Shown: one piece after another, positions 8,731 through 17,605 of the stretch | How the letters are laid out: each line of letters opens with the position of its first letter | How positions within the stretch are numbered: the first letter of the stretch is position 1 | Source: Bacilli bacterium | Lineage (GTDB): Bacteria > Bacillota_I > Bacilli_A > RF39 > UBA660 | Assembly (NCBI GenBank): GCA_016296185.1 | Contig: JAEDJT010000013.1 | Span: 1-35,069, forward strand | Direction of reading: 5' to 3' | DNA length: 35,069 nt | Notes under the pieces: model-generated | Databases searched by the model: none | The model's input: only the letters and a program-made list of their open reading frames with translations | What the model was told of the DNA's origin: nothing | Position numbers and translations under genes: made by a program

Positions 8731-11700
8731 CTAACGTTCTACATCAATTGTACATTCATGTCCGTTAAGGTCATATTTTTCTGTTAAATTATCTTTTTTA
8801 ACAATTTCTGTAGATAATGTTTCTGCTTGGATATATTCTTTAAATTGTTCTACGCATCTATCAATTTCTTCATCGCCGTTATAGAATAATTTAATTCTAT
8901 CTGCAACATTGAAATCTTTTGTTTTACGTAATTGTTGAACTTTAGAAACCATTTCACGAGCAATACCTTCTAATATTAATTCATCTGTTAATGCTGTTTC
9001 TAAGATAATGAAGTTATTGTTTTCCATTCCAACATTAAATCCTTCTTTTGAAGAGATACGAATGTCTACCATGTCTGAAGTTATTTCTTTATCTTCTCCA
9101 CCAATATTCATAGTTATTGATTCACCTTTTTGTAGTTTTGCAATTGAATCGCTATCTATCTCTTCTAGTTTTGTTTGGAATTCTTTAATTAATGGTCCAA
9201 ATATTTTACCAACTTCTTTGAAGTTTGGTTTTACTGATAAGTTCATGTATTCATTTAAGTCATCAGCAAATACGATTTCTTTAATATTTAATTCTTCTTG
9301 AATTAATGGAACTAAATCACTAATTAATTCTTTATTTTTACCATCTAATAAAGCTTCTCCTAATGGTTGTCTTACTTTGATCTTAGCTTCTTCACGAACG
9401 TAACGTCCAATTGAAATTAAGTTTCTTACTAAGTCCATTTTTTCTTCAATATGTTCATCAATTAATTTTTTATCATATTTTGGGAATTCAGCTAAATGAA
9501 CTGATTTTTCTCCAGTTAATTTAGTGTAAATTTCTTCAGTAGTATATGGAATTACTGGAGCACATAATCTACATAATCCTTCTAATACTTCATAAGTTGT
9601 AATATATACTGATTTTTTAGAATTATCTAATTCTGAAGACCAGAATCTATCTCTGTTTCTTCTAATATACCAGTTAGATAAATCATCAGATACGAATGAT
9701 GTAATTAATCTTGTAACATTATTTAAATCATATCTTTCATATTCTGCAGTTACATCTCTTAATAATTTATTATATTTTGATAATAACCATTTATCGATTT
9801 CTTCTCTATCTTTATATTTAACATTACATTTTGAAATATCAATTCCATCAATGTTTGCATATGTTTGGAAGAATGAATATGTATTTTTTAAAGGGTTGAA
9901 GAATTTTGAATAAACTTCTTTAACACCTGTTTCAGCAAATTTTAATGGTGTCCATACTGGTGATGCATATAACATATACCATCTAATATTGTCAGCACCA
10001 TATTTAGTCATTATTTCTACTGGATCAATAATGTTACCAGTTGATTTAGACATTTTTTTACCAAATTCATCTAACATCATGTCATTTACTACAACATTTT
10101 TGAATGATGATTTTCCTGAAATAATAGTTGAGATAACTAATAATACATAGAACCATCCACGAGTTTGATCTAATCCTTCAGCAATGAAATCAGCTGGGAA
10201 TTGTGATTCAAATAATTCTTTATTTTCAAATGGATAATGGAATTGAGCATATGGCATTGATCCTGAATCAAACCAAACATCCATAACGTCTGTTACTCTG
10301 TTCATTGTTTTGCCACATTCAGAACATTTAATATGTAAATCATCAACATAAGGTCTATGTAATTCCATTTCTCTTACATTAATATCTTCAATAATCTTCT
10401 CTTGTAATTCATCTAATGAACCAATGACTTCTCTATGACCACATTCACATGTCCATACTGGTAGTGGGCAGCCCCAATATCTATTTCTTGAAATACCCCA
10501 GTCGATCATATTATCTAACCAGTTACCAAAACGTTTTTCTCCAACATAAGCAGGATACCAATTAATTTTATTATTTTCTTCAATAATCTTATCTTTATAT
10601 GCTGTTGTTTTGATATACCAAGCTGGTTTTGGATAACTAATTAAAGCAGATTTACATCTCCAGCAATGTGGGTAATCATGTGTAATTTTAATTTTCTTAA
10701 ATAATTTATCATTATCTTTTAACCATTTAATAATTTCAATTTCTAAATCTTTATCAGTAACTAATGTACCTTTCCATGGTCCTTCAGTATAGCATCCATC
10801 TTCTCCTACTGGATTAACAAATCCAATACCATTTTTAACGCATACTCTATTATCGTCATCACCATATGCTGGTGCAATATGAACAATACCAGTACCATCT
10901 TCAGCTGTAACATAGTTATCAGCAATTACTTCATGACATTTACCTTCAACTTTTACAAATGGCATTAATTGTTCATATTTAATACCAACTAAATCAGAAC
11001 CTTTACATGATTCTAATACTTTGAAGTCTTCTCCTAATACTTTTTCAGCTAAACTTTCAGCTAAGATAAATTTGTATCCCATTGATTCAACTTTTACATA
11101 AGTTAATTCTGGATTAACACAAATTGCAACGTTAGCCATTAATGTCCATGGAGTTGTTGTCCATGCTAAGAAATATTCATCAGCATCTACTCTTTTTAAT
11201 GGAACTATAACAGTATTAACTGAATCTTCTTGGTAACCTTGTGATACTTCATTAGCAGATAATTCTGTACCACATCTAGGACAATACCATAATACTTTAT
11301 TACCATGGTATAGTAATCCTTTTTTATCCATTTCTTTAATAATCCACCATTCTGATTCAATGAATTCATTTGAACATGTTACATATGGATTTTCACAGTC
11401 AATGAATTGTCCCATCATATCAGTAACTGCATTTACTTCATCAATATTAGTTGCTGTAGTTTTGTTACATTCTTTACAGAAATTTTCTACACCAAATTTT
11501 TCGATATCTTCTTTTCCTTTAAATCCTAATTTTTTTTCTACGTTAACTTCAATTGGTAAACCATGTGTATCTAATCCTATTTTTCTTAATACTCTATATC
11601 CTGTCATTGTTTTATATTTACAGAATGTATCTTTAATAGTTTTTGCAAATACATGGTGGATACCAGGTTTTGCATTAGCATAGATTGGTCCATCATAGAA

Positions 11701-11829
11701 AACGAAATCTTTTGCACCTTCTCTATTAGAAATAGATTCTTCAAAAGTGTTTTCTTTTTTCCATTTTTCTAAAATAGATTTTTCTACTTCAGCTGTAGGT
11801 CTTTTGTCTAATTCTTCAAATTTTTTCAT
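8731..11829 (-). CDS. ileS: Isoleucyl-tRNA synthetase, type 2 (IleRS2), with swapped GxHH signature
   Basis: This class I synthetase of 1,032 residues charges tRNA-Ile. It has the long eukaryote-like (IleS2) architecture: WTTTPWTL and GTGIVHIAPAYGDDD in the CP1 editing domain, DVWFDSGSMPYAQFHYP in the core, KMSKS in GKKMSKSTGN (near 595), and two CxxC pairs (CWRC; CSEC). The normally invariant HxGH reads GIHH (56-59, DNA 11653-11664): the first and third residues are exchanged. GxHH is known from some Bacillales IleRS2 enzymes and is tied to extreme mupirocin resistance. An upstream in-frame ATG at 11838 touches the SD (AAAGG-ATG), so I use the ATG at 11829, nine bases from AGG. Expression is controlled by the T-box leader just upstream. 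Confidence 0.97.
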   Translation of the reverse strand: MKKFEELDKRPTAEVEKSILEKWKKENTFEESISNREGAKDFVFYDGPIYANAKPGIHHVFAKTIKDTFCKYKTMTGYRVLRKIGLDTHGLPIEVNVEKKLGFKGKEDIEKFGVENFCKECNKTTATNIDEVNAVTDMMGQFIDCENPYVTCSNEFIESEWWIIKEMDKKGLLYHGNKVLWYCPRCGTELSANEVSQGYQEDSVNTVIVPLKRVDADEYFLAWTTTPWTLMANVAICVNPELTYVKVESMGYKFILAESLAEKVLGEDFKVLESCKGSDLVGIKYEQLMPFVKVEGKCHEVIADNYVTAEDGTGIVHIAPAYGDDDNRVCVKNGIGFVNPVGEDGCYTEGPWKGTLVTDKDLEIEIIKWLKDNDKLFKKIKITHDYPHCWRCKSALISYPKPAWYIKTTAYKDKIIEENNKINWYPAYVGEKRFGNWLDNMIDWGISRNRYWGCPLPVWTCECGHREVIGSLDELQEKIIEDINVREMELHRPYVDDLHIKCSECGKTMNRVTDVMDVWFDSGSMPYAQFHYPFENKELFESQFPADFIAEGLDQTRGWFYVLLVISTIISGKSSFKNVVVNDMMLDEFGKKMSKSTGNIIDPVEIMTKYGADNIRWYMLYASPVWTPLKFAETGVKEVYSKFFNPLKNTYSFFQTYANIDGIDISKCNVKYKDREEIDKWLLSKYNKLLRDVTAEYERYDLNNVTRLITSFVSDDLSNWYIRRNRDRFWSSELDNSKKSVYITTYEVLEGLCRLCAPVIPYTTEEIYTKLTGEKSVHLAEFPKYDKKLIDEHIEEKMDLVRNLISIGRYVREEAKIKVRQPLGEALLDGKNKELISDLVPLIQEELNIKEIVFADDLNEYMNLSVKPNFKEVGKIFGPLIKEFQTKLEEIDSDSIAKLQKGESITMNIGGEDKEITSDMVDIRISSKEGFNVGMENNNFIILETALTDELILEGIAREMVSKVQQLRKTKDFNVADRIKLFYNGDEEIDRCVEQFKEYIQAETLSTEIVKKDNLTEKYDLNGHECTIDVER

Positions 11830-11850
11830 TATATTCATCCTTTCTTTTTT

Positions 11851-12082
11851 ATAAAAAAAACATCCATAAAGTTAAGGGCGAACTATGTCCGTGGTACCAC
11901 CTTAATTTATGAATGTAATTCATACACTTAAACTCTTAACGCGAGTAATCGTTTATTCTTACTAATTTCAGAATAACACATTAGAAGTGATCTTCTATAA
12001 TTTTTCATTTACTAACATTTCACCAAGCAGTTAGCTCTCTATAAATTACTAGACTATAGACGTCTTCATCAATTGCTTTACG
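11851..12082 (-). ncRNA. T-box riboswitch leader, isoleucine specifier AUC
   Basis: This leader senses uncharged tRNA-Ile and controls ileS. On the minus strand, stem I holds AGAGAG and a distal GGTGAAA region. The specifier ATC (11991-11989) is followed by a purine and then CTTC, which pairs with GAAG at the stem base. A stem III (TTATTC with GAATAA) follows. The T-box core GGTGGTACCACGG lies at about 11889-11901. A 16-bp stem (CATTCATAAATTAAGG with the 3' arm at 11861-11877, one bulged C) ends in eight T: the terminator. A hairpin TATGAAT-TAC-ATTCATA (11924-11908) would sequester the terminator's 5' arm and is my candidate alternative structure. The A-run at 11853-11860 marks the attenuated transcript end. 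Confidence 0.93.
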
Positions 12083-12088
12083 TGTTTT

Positions 12089-12118
12089 ATTATACAACTA
12101 GTTATTTGATAATGTCAA
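12089..12118 (-). promoter_or_regulatory. Sigma-A-type promoter of ileS
   Basis: Perfect consensus boxes on the minus strand: TTGACA (12118-12113), an 18-base spacer and TATAAT (12094-12089), immediately upstream of the T-box leader. Confidence 0.9.
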
Positions 12119-12127
12119 ACAAGTTTT

Positions 12128-13375
12128 TTATTTATTTTCTTCAAATAATGCTATAGAAGTTAGGATATGAATATCATAGAAATCTTTTTCTAATTCGTGA
12201 TTATCTTCGTTAGCTATTCTTCCATTACCAAAATGAACTATTCTATCAATATTATCTATATTAATATTTCGATATATTTTAGGTAATGAACTTATTATAA
12301 ATATATCATTATTTTGTTTTGAATTTAATAATACATTATAATTTTCATAATATCCTCTTACTATTTCTGAAGTTAATATTAGAGTTGGAATATCAAATAC
12401 ATTATCATTAATAAATTTATATTCTTTAAATGATGGTTTTGATATCATATCATCTAATAATATTTTTTCTAATACTTTATCTAAATCATAATTGTTGCTT
12501 CTTAGTATTAATTTAAATTTATTAGAGTTTACTTCTTTTGGAAAATAATCTAATACTTTATATTTAATTAAATCTGTACTTGTTATTAATCCATTTAAGT
12601 AATCATTAATTACTGTTTTAGTAAATTTATTTATTTCTGGAGTATAGTCAATTTTAACAATGTTATTCATTAAATTTGATACATATAATAATATATCTAA
12701 TGCTGACGAATTTTCTGCAAATACTGTTTTCTTTGGTGTAACTATATTTATTCCATAATAAATTATATTATTAATTTCAGTACTATTAGCATTTCTTAAG
12801 TATTCAGGTATTTTATTATATAGTTCTTTTCTTTTATCTATATCTTTATATGATGTGTGTTCTAACTCAATTATATTAGTATAGTTTTTCATATTACCAT
12901 CTATAACTTCTTTTGCAATAATTATATTGGCTCTATTTAGTGAGATTTCTCCAGTATATAGATTTTGTTTTATTATTTTATTTTTCTTTAATAAATTAAA
13001 TAAATATCTATGAATATTTAATCTGTCGTACGGATATTTTTCTTCTACATAGTATTTTATTAACGGAAGATTACCATTTTTTAATTCTTGAATACGAGTT
13101 AATTTTCTTTTTAATGCTATTTGTTTTCTAGAGTCTTTAGTTGTTTGTAATGCATTATTAGTTTTTCTATCTTTTTCTTTAATATATTTTCTAATAGCTT
13201 GATTATCTGGATTATAGTTTAATAAATTTTTTTCTATTTCTAATGATGTTATATATGAATTAAATTCGTTATAAAAATCATAATAATCTTTTTCTATTTC
13301 TGTTAGTTGCTCGTTGTTATTAATTTTTTTTGTAATGTATTTTATTTTTACTTTGATATCTTCTGGATACATCAT
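12128..13375 (-). CDS. Hypothetical 415-residue soluble protein
   Basis: I do not recognise this protein. It is soluble, with no signal peptide or membrane helix. The N-terminal 110 residues are Lys/Glu-rich and helical, probably coiled coil (ITKKINNNEQLTEIEKDYYDF and a run of basic residues near 85-95). The remainder mixes helix and strand. It ends in a short conserved-looking segment (VHFGNGRIANEDNHELEKDF). Two ATGs stand in tandem; the first has AGAGG eight bases upstream. It has its own extended -10 promoter, divergent from the phosphohexomutase gene. It ends only ten bases before the ileS -35 box, with no terminator visible, so readthrough into the ileS leader is possible. Confidence 0.7.
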   Translation of the reverse strand: MMYPEDIKVKIKYITKKINNNEQLTEIEKDYYDFYNEFNSYITSLEIEKNLLNYNPDNQAIRKYIKEKDRKTNNALQTTKDSRKQIALKRKLTRIQELKNGNLPLIKYYVEEKYPYDRLNIHRYLFNLLKKNKIIKQNLYTGEISLNRANIIIAKEVIDGNMKNYTNIIELEHTSYKDIDKRKELYNKIPEYLRNANSTEINNIIYYGINIVTPKKTVFAENSSALDILLYVSNLMNNIVKIDYTPEINKFTKTVINDYLNGLITSTDLIKYKVLDYFPKEVNSNKFKLILRSNNYDLDKVLEKILLDDMISKPSFKEYKFINDNVFDIPTLILTSEIVRGYYENYNVLLNSKQNNDIFIISSLPKIYRNINIDNIDRIVHFGNGRIANEDNHELEKDFYDIHILTSIALFEENK

Positions 13376-13400
13376 AATAACAACCTCTTCTCTATTATTA

Positions 13401-13409
13401 ATTATAACA
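13401..13409 (-). promoter_or_regulatory. Extended -10 promoter for the gene at 13375
   Basis: TGTTATAAT on the minus strand, 26 bases before the start codon. It is back to back with the phosphohexomutase promoter. The -35 is not recognisable. Confidence 0.6.
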
Positions 13410-13427
13410 TAATTATTAGTATTTTTA

Positions 13428-13436
13428 TGATATAAT
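13428..13436 (+). promoter_or_regulatory. Extended -10 promoter for the phosphohexomutase gene
   Basis: TGATATAAT, 22 bases before the ATG. No convincing -35 lies 17 bases upstream. Confidence 0.6.
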
Positions 13437-13458
13437 TTTATTGTAGGAGATGATATAA

Positions 13459-14823
13459 ATGGATAAGAATATTTTTAGAGAATATGATATTAGAGGTCAA
13501 TATCCAGATCAAATAGATGAAGACGTTGCTTATACAGTTGGTAGAAGTTATGGTTCTTATATTCAAGAAAAATTAAAAAGAAATTTATGTGGTGTTGGTA
13601 GAGATAATAGATTATCAAGTCCACAATTATCTGAAAGATTAATTGAAGGTATTTTAGATTCTGGTTGTAATGTTATAGATTTTGGTTTAGTTACTACTCC
13701 AATGTATTACTATGCTTGTTTAAAAACAAATGTAATAATTGGTGTTATGGTTACAGCAAGTCATAATCCAAAAGATGATAATGGTTTTAAATTTAGTTTT
13801 GACCATTTAGGTAATGCTAGAGGTGAACAAGTTTATGACTTTAGAGATTATACATTTAAAGGTAATTTCTTAAGTGGTAGTGGTAATAGAACAGAATTTA
13901 ATCCTGTAGAATATTATAAAAATTTTATTGCTGAAAGAATTAATATGGGAGATAGAAAGTTAAAGGTTGTATTAGATTGTGGTAATGGTACTACTTCTCT
14001 ATTTGCAAAAGATATTTATAGTCAATTCGAGAATTTAGATATTACTATGATTTGTGATGAATCTGATGCTCACTTCCCTAATCATCACCCAGATCCAAGT
14101 GTTGCTGAAAATAATAGAATGTTAATCAATAAGGTTATCGAAATTGGTGCTGATATTGGATTAGGATTTGATGGTGATGGTGACCGTGTTGGTTTTGTCG
14201 ATGAAAATGGTGAGATTGTTCAAATAGATAAAGCTATGATTGCTTATATTAGAGATATTAATCCTTTTGTAAATAAGAAAGAATATTTATTTGATGTTAA
14301 ATGTGGTAAAGCATTAGAAGATGAAATTATTAAATTAGGTGGTAAACCTTTATGTTATAGAACTGGTAATTCATGGACAAGATATAAAGTTAATAAAGAA
14401 GGACTTCCTTTTGGTGGAGAATATTCTGGACATATGTATTTTACTGATAAATGGCCAGGTTTAGATAGTGGTTTATATAATGGTTTAAGAATGTTAGAAA
14501 TCTTAAGTAAAAATAATAAGAAGTTCTCAGAATTATTTGAAGGTATTAATACTTATTACAATACTCCTGAGTTAAAGATGCATGCAGATGATGAGAAAAA
14601 ATTTAATATCGTAAATAAAGTTAAAGAATATGCTACATCTAAAGGATATAAATTCCTAGATATTGATGGTGTTAGAGTTCAATTTGATGATGGTTGGGCT
14701 TTAGTTAGAGCAAGTAATACTGGACCTAATTTAACAGTTAGATTTGAAGCTGATAATAAAGATAGATTAGAAGAAATTCAAAAAGAATTTACTGCTATTA
14801 TTGATGAAGAATTAAAAAAGTAG
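13459..14823 (+). CDS. Phosphomannomutase/phosphoglucomutase (alpha-D-phosphohexomutase)
   Basis: This 454-residue cytoplasmic enzyme interconverts hexose 1- and 6-phosphates, supplying Glc-1-P or Man-1-P for nucleotide sugars and envelope glycans. All four active-site motifs are present. The phosphoserine loop is TASHNP with S101. The metal loop is DGDGDR (238-243). The sugar-specificity loop is GEYSGH (320-325), which fits the dual PMM/PGM subgroup. The phosphate-binding loop is RASNTGP (417-423). The N-terminal FREYDIRG is typical of ManB/AlgC-like proteins. A strong SD (AGGAGA, 8-9 bases) fixes the start. It is a single-gene unit with its own extended -10 promoter and a terminator shared with the convergent TPR gene. 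The exact substrate preference cannot be read here, so no symbol is given. Confidence 0.95.
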   Translation: MDKNIFREYDIRGQYPDQIDEDVAYTVGRSYGSYIQEKLKRNLCGVGRDNRLSSPQLSERLIEGILDSGCNVIDFGLVTTPMYYYACLKTNVIIGVMVTASHNPKDDNGFKFSFDHLGNARGEQVYDFRDYTFKGNFLSGSGNRTEFNPVEYYKNFIAERINMGDRKLKVVLDCGNGTTSLFAKDIYSQFENLDITMICDESDAHFPNHHPDPSVAENNRMLINKVIEIGADIGLGFDGDGDRVGFVDENGEIVQIDKAMIAYIRDINPFVNKKEYLFDVKCGKALEDEIIKLGGKPLCYRTGNSWTRYKVNKEGLPFGGEYSGHMYFTDKWPGLDSGLYNGLRMLEILSKNNKKFSELFEGINTYYNTPELKMHADDEKKFNIVNKVKEYATSKGYKFLDIDGVRVQFDDGWALVRASNTGPNLTVRFEADNKDRLEEIQKEFTAIIDEELKK

Positions 14824-14840
14824 ACTAATGTCTATTTTTT
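14814..14840. terminator. Bidirectional terminator between convergent genes
   Basis: TAGAC (14821-14825) pairs with GTCTA (14830-14834), extended by A6/T6 with one bulged G. It covers both TAG stops. A T-run follows on the plus strand and T residues (complement of the A-run) on the minus strand. Confidence 0.7.
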
Positions 14841-15364
14841 ATTTTTTTTATTTCATCTGTTCTTAATTTAAAATCAGGATGAAAATCCCCATTTAATCTA
14901 TCTAATTGATCTAACATATCTAATTCATCTGATAATTTTAAACATTGAGATATTTTATATAAGTATAAATATGCTTTTGGCATTTTATCTGATCCTGTAT
15001 TTGCATATTCGTTTAGATATTGTAATGCAGTGTTATAGTCATGCATTTTATAATACATCTTACCTATATAATATTTGAATATTGGTGTGTTATATAAGAA
15101 TTCTCCAACTCTGTATACATCTAATGCTTCTTGATTTTTTCTTTCTTTATATAGTCTATGTCCTGTTTCTAATATTTTATTATATTCATCTAATTGTTCT
15201 TCTGTTAATGATGATAAATATTCTTGTTCTTTAATATAATTTTGTAACATTTGTATTGATATTTCATTATGAGAAGTTATTTCTAATTTTTCTAATCTTT
15301 TTTTTGCTTCTTCTTTGTTTCCTTTTTTTATTAATTCATAGATTTCTTTATATATATTCGGCAT
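14825..15364 (-). CDS. Small TPR-repeat protein
   Basis: This 179-residue, all-helical soluble protein has TPR-like pairs: GNKEEAKKRLEKLEI near the start, ERKNQEALDVYRVGEFLYNTPIF in the middle, then YYIGKMYYKMHDYNTALQYL. TPR solenoids mediate protein contacts; no partner is evident. The start is the ATG at 15364, nine bases after AGGAG. The in-frame TTG at 15371-15373 directly touches the SD and cannot be used. It has no obvious operon partner: a phosphohexomutase lies convergent downstream and a GH25 gene terminates upstream. The function is unknown. Confidence 0.75.
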   Translation of the reverse strand: MPNIYKEIYELIKKGNKEEAKKRLEKLEITSHNEISIQMLQNYIKEQEYLSSLTEEQLDEYNKILETGHRLYKERKNQEALDVYRVGEFLYNTPIFKYYIGKMYYKMHDYNTALQYLNEYANTGSDKMPKAYLYLYKISQCLKLSDELDMLDQLDRLNGDFHPDFKLRTDEIKKIKNRH

Positions 15365-15425
15365 TAATTCCAACTCCTTTATGTGCTTTGCTATTATAAC
15401 ATAAAGTTTTAATTTAGCAAAAAAA

Positions 15426-15453
15426 AAATAAATAGAGTTTTCTCTATTTATTT
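15426..15453 (-). terminator. Intrinsic terminator of the GH25 operon
   Basis: A 12-bp perfect stem (AAATAAATAGAG with its complement at 15442-15453) and a TTTT loop include the TAG stop. A long T-run follows on the minus strand. Confidence 0.85.
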
Positions 15454-16703
15454 ATATACATAACATCTATATCAACTTTACCATCAATTCCATCAATGAT
15501 ACCGTCTTCACATAGTTGCCAATATTTATATTTTCCTTGATAAGTTGTTTGTTCAGTATAATGAGCTAACCAAGTGTCATATTCTAGTTCTAACCAAGCT
15601 TTTTCTAGATAGTTTTTACTACTATATAACATTCCACTATAACCATCTTCTGCTACTCTATCTAAGAATATTTTTGCATTTCTTGTTAATGACCATAAAC
15701 TTTGTTTGAATTCCATCACATCTCCCCAGTTTTCCCAGTCATATACAATAGGCAAGTCAACTTTGTATGGTTTTATTTGTTCAAGAATCCATTCTGCATC
15801 TTCGATGGCAGTTTTTTCATCATGAGCATATGTATAAATATATACTCCAACTGGAATTCCTACTTCATTAAATCCTTCAATATTTTGAATGAATTTTTTA
15901 TCTACGTAGTATTCACCATCTATACCGATTGTTCCACCAACTTTAATAAATACAAATTCTACTCCAGCATCTTTAACAGCTTGATAGTTTATATCTCCTT
16001 GCCATCTTGATACATCTATACCAATTTTAGTGTTTTCATTTTTGTATTTATCGATTACATCTGTAAATAATGTTTCTGTATATACTTTTTCTTGTGGAGT
16101 TGATGTAGATGATTCACTCTTATTTTTAACTATTATATTAAAATTTTTTTTATTAACATTTCCTGATGCATCTTCTGCTACAAATGTAACTGGGTATGTA
16201 CCAGGTTTTTCTGTATCATATATTCCTTCTATACTACATTTGGGATGATCATCATAATCATCTATACATGTTATATCTTCAGCTATATTTCCTTGATATC
16301 CTGTATTTACAGTATAACTACTATTTAACCATATTGATGGTGCTGTAATATCTTTTACAGTAATAGTAAAAGTATATGGTATTTTTATATCTTCATCATT
16401 TATATATTCTATTGTTACTTCTTGTTCTCCAACTTTTTCAGTATTTATCTTAACATCTTTTGTTATTTCACCATTTATATAATCGATATAAGATGAAGCA
16501 TATGTATCTTTAGTATAAAATGGTATGCTTCTTTCTTCTTTTAATTCAACAATTATAGTAGCATTTTTTATTCTTTCTGTTTCTTTTTTCTCTGCTGCTC
16601 TTATTTGATAATCTTTATAATATGGTATGAATACAAAGTATGTTAATAATCCATTAACTGTTAAACATAATAATAGAATTATATATAACATTTTCTTTTT
16701 CAT
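15444..16703 (-). CDS. Membrane-anchored GH25 muramidase with Ig-like domains
   Basis: This 419-residue peptidoglycan hydrolase is predicted to cleave MurNAc-GlcNAc bonds. An uncleaved N-terminal helix (about 5-27) tethers it to the membrane. Two Ig-like or DUF5011-type sandwiches follow (about 45-118 and 119-193; the second has TAPSIWL, IDDYDD and DASGNVNKK). The GH25 barrel spans about 225-419. Catalytic residues are visible: D230 in IGIDVSRWQG, and D322/E324 in YDWENW. The C-terminal strand GKVDIDVMY is standard for the family. It is the second gene of an operon; its ATG is one base after the stop of the DUF3592-like gene. A tethered muramidase next to a cluster of giant surface proteins suggests wall remodelling, but a direct link is not shown. 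Confidence 0.93.
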   Translation of the reverse strand: MKKKMLYIILLLCLTVNGLLTYFVFIPYYKDYQIRAAEKKETERIKNATIIVELKEERSIPFYTKDTYASSYIDYINGEITKDVKINTEKVGEQEVTIEYINDEDIKIPYTFTITVKDITAPSIWLNSSYTVNTGYQGNIAEDITCIDDYDDHPKCSIEGIYDTEKPGTYPVTFVAEDASGNVNKKNFNIIVKNKSESSTSTPQEKVYTETLFTDVIDKYKNENTKIGIDVSRWQGDINYQAVKDAGVEFVFIKVGGTIGIDGEYYVDKKFIQNIEGFNEVGIPVGVYIYTYAHDEKTAIEDAEWILEQIKPYKVDLPIVYDWENWGDVMEFKQSLWSLTRNAKIFLDRVAEDGYSGMLYSSKNYLEKAWLELEYDTWLAHYTEQTTYQGKYKYWQLCEDGIIDGIDGKVDIDVMYINK

Positions 16704-16704
16704 A

Positions 16705-17418
16705 TTACACCTTTAAAATTGAATCTAAATCTATATAATAATCATTTGTATTTTGTTTATTTATATAAATATCGACTGTTTTTATTTCATTTCTTTCTAT
16801 TGTACTTCTTATGTCCTCATATATATTTTCTGTCTTATATATATAGCTATTTCCATCTTGTGGATTTAAATACATAAGTCTTATTACAAATGGTTTCATT
16901 TTATTGAATCTTCTAGCTTTAGTATTAACCATTATTTCTTGTATATTTGCTTTAATTAGAATTCCTTCTGTTTTATATTTATTTATTTTTTTATTTCTTA
17001 ATAAATTTACAACAAAATCTTTTAAGCTTAATAACATACATAATATAAAGATTACTACACCTGCTGTTACTTCAATTATATGTTCATTTTTTACTGTTAC
17101 AGCTGGATTATTTTTATTATAAATTACTTCATATATATCATTAACTGTTACATCTTCTTTAGTAACAAATGATTGTGAATACTCTATTCTATTAACAGTA
17201 TATTCAACCTTAATTAAAGAAGTATCTTCTGTAAGGTATTCTTGTTCTCTTACAGTTCCTTCTACAGGTACTTTATATGATTCTAATACATAATCATATA
17301 TTGTTTGTGATAAGGCATAGATACCTGCAATTAATCCTATTATAAATATAATATTAGTTATGTTTTTTTTATGATTTCTATATTTACTATTTATACTTAT
17401 ATTTTTTATTTTCTTCAT
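16705..17418 (-). CDS. DUF3592-like two-helix membrane protein
   Basis: This 237-residue protein has two membrane helices (about 21-42 and 117-138). The loop between them has the pattern V-E-G-T-V ... VEYTVNRIEYSQSF ... NDIYEVIYNKNNPAVTV, which fits DUF3592 extracytoplasmic domains (VxG, YxVxGxxY, VxYxPxNP). The C-terminal 95 residues repeat the theme (EGILIKANIQEI and following, then LMYLNPQDGN) on the cytoplasmic side, suggesting an internally duplicated sandwich. It is the first gene of a two-gene operon with the tethered GH25 enzyme and is a plausible accessory. It is divergent from the cold-shock gene. The function is unknown. Confidence 0.65.
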   Translation of the reverse strand: MKKIKNISINSKYRNHKKNITNIIFIIGLIAGIYALSQTIYDYVLESYKVPVEGTVREQEYLTEDTSLIKVEYTVNRIEYSQSFVTKEDVTVNDIYEVIYNKNNPAVTVKNEHIIEVTAGVVIFILCMLLSLKDFVVNLLRNKKINKYKTEGILIKANIQEIMVNTKARRFNKMKPFVIRLMYLNPQDGNSYIYKTENIYEDIRSTIERNEIKTVDIYINKQNTNDYYIDLDSILKV

Positions 17419-17436
17419 ACTATCACCATTGTATTA

Positions 17437-17442
17437 ATTATA
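17437..17442 (-). promoter_or_regulatory. Candidate -10 box for the DUF3592-GH25 operon
   Basis: TATAAT on the minus strand, 18 bases before the ATG. There is no TG extension and no clear -35. The leader would be very short. Confidence 0.35.
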
Positions 17443-17605
17443 ACTTTTTATCTTACTAAAGTAAATGAAATTACCGAAAATCATTTTATAATGACCTTTT
17501 TTCACGCTTTTGAAATTTTTTTTAAATATAATGTTATTATCATATTGCGCAGAGGTAAAAGTGAATTCACAAATATTATTATAGAAGGAGAGGTACATTA
17601 AGTAC

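Noticed and set aside
11836..11838. Upstream ATG as the ileS start
   Set aside because: The SD AAAGG touches this ATG with no spacing; the next ATG, nine bases on, is correctly placed and begins the usual IleRS N-terminus.
17527..17532. TATAAT upstream of the cold-shock gene with TTGAAA at 17510 as a promoter
   Set aside because: The spacer is only 11 bases and there is no TG extension, so the box pair cannot be used together.
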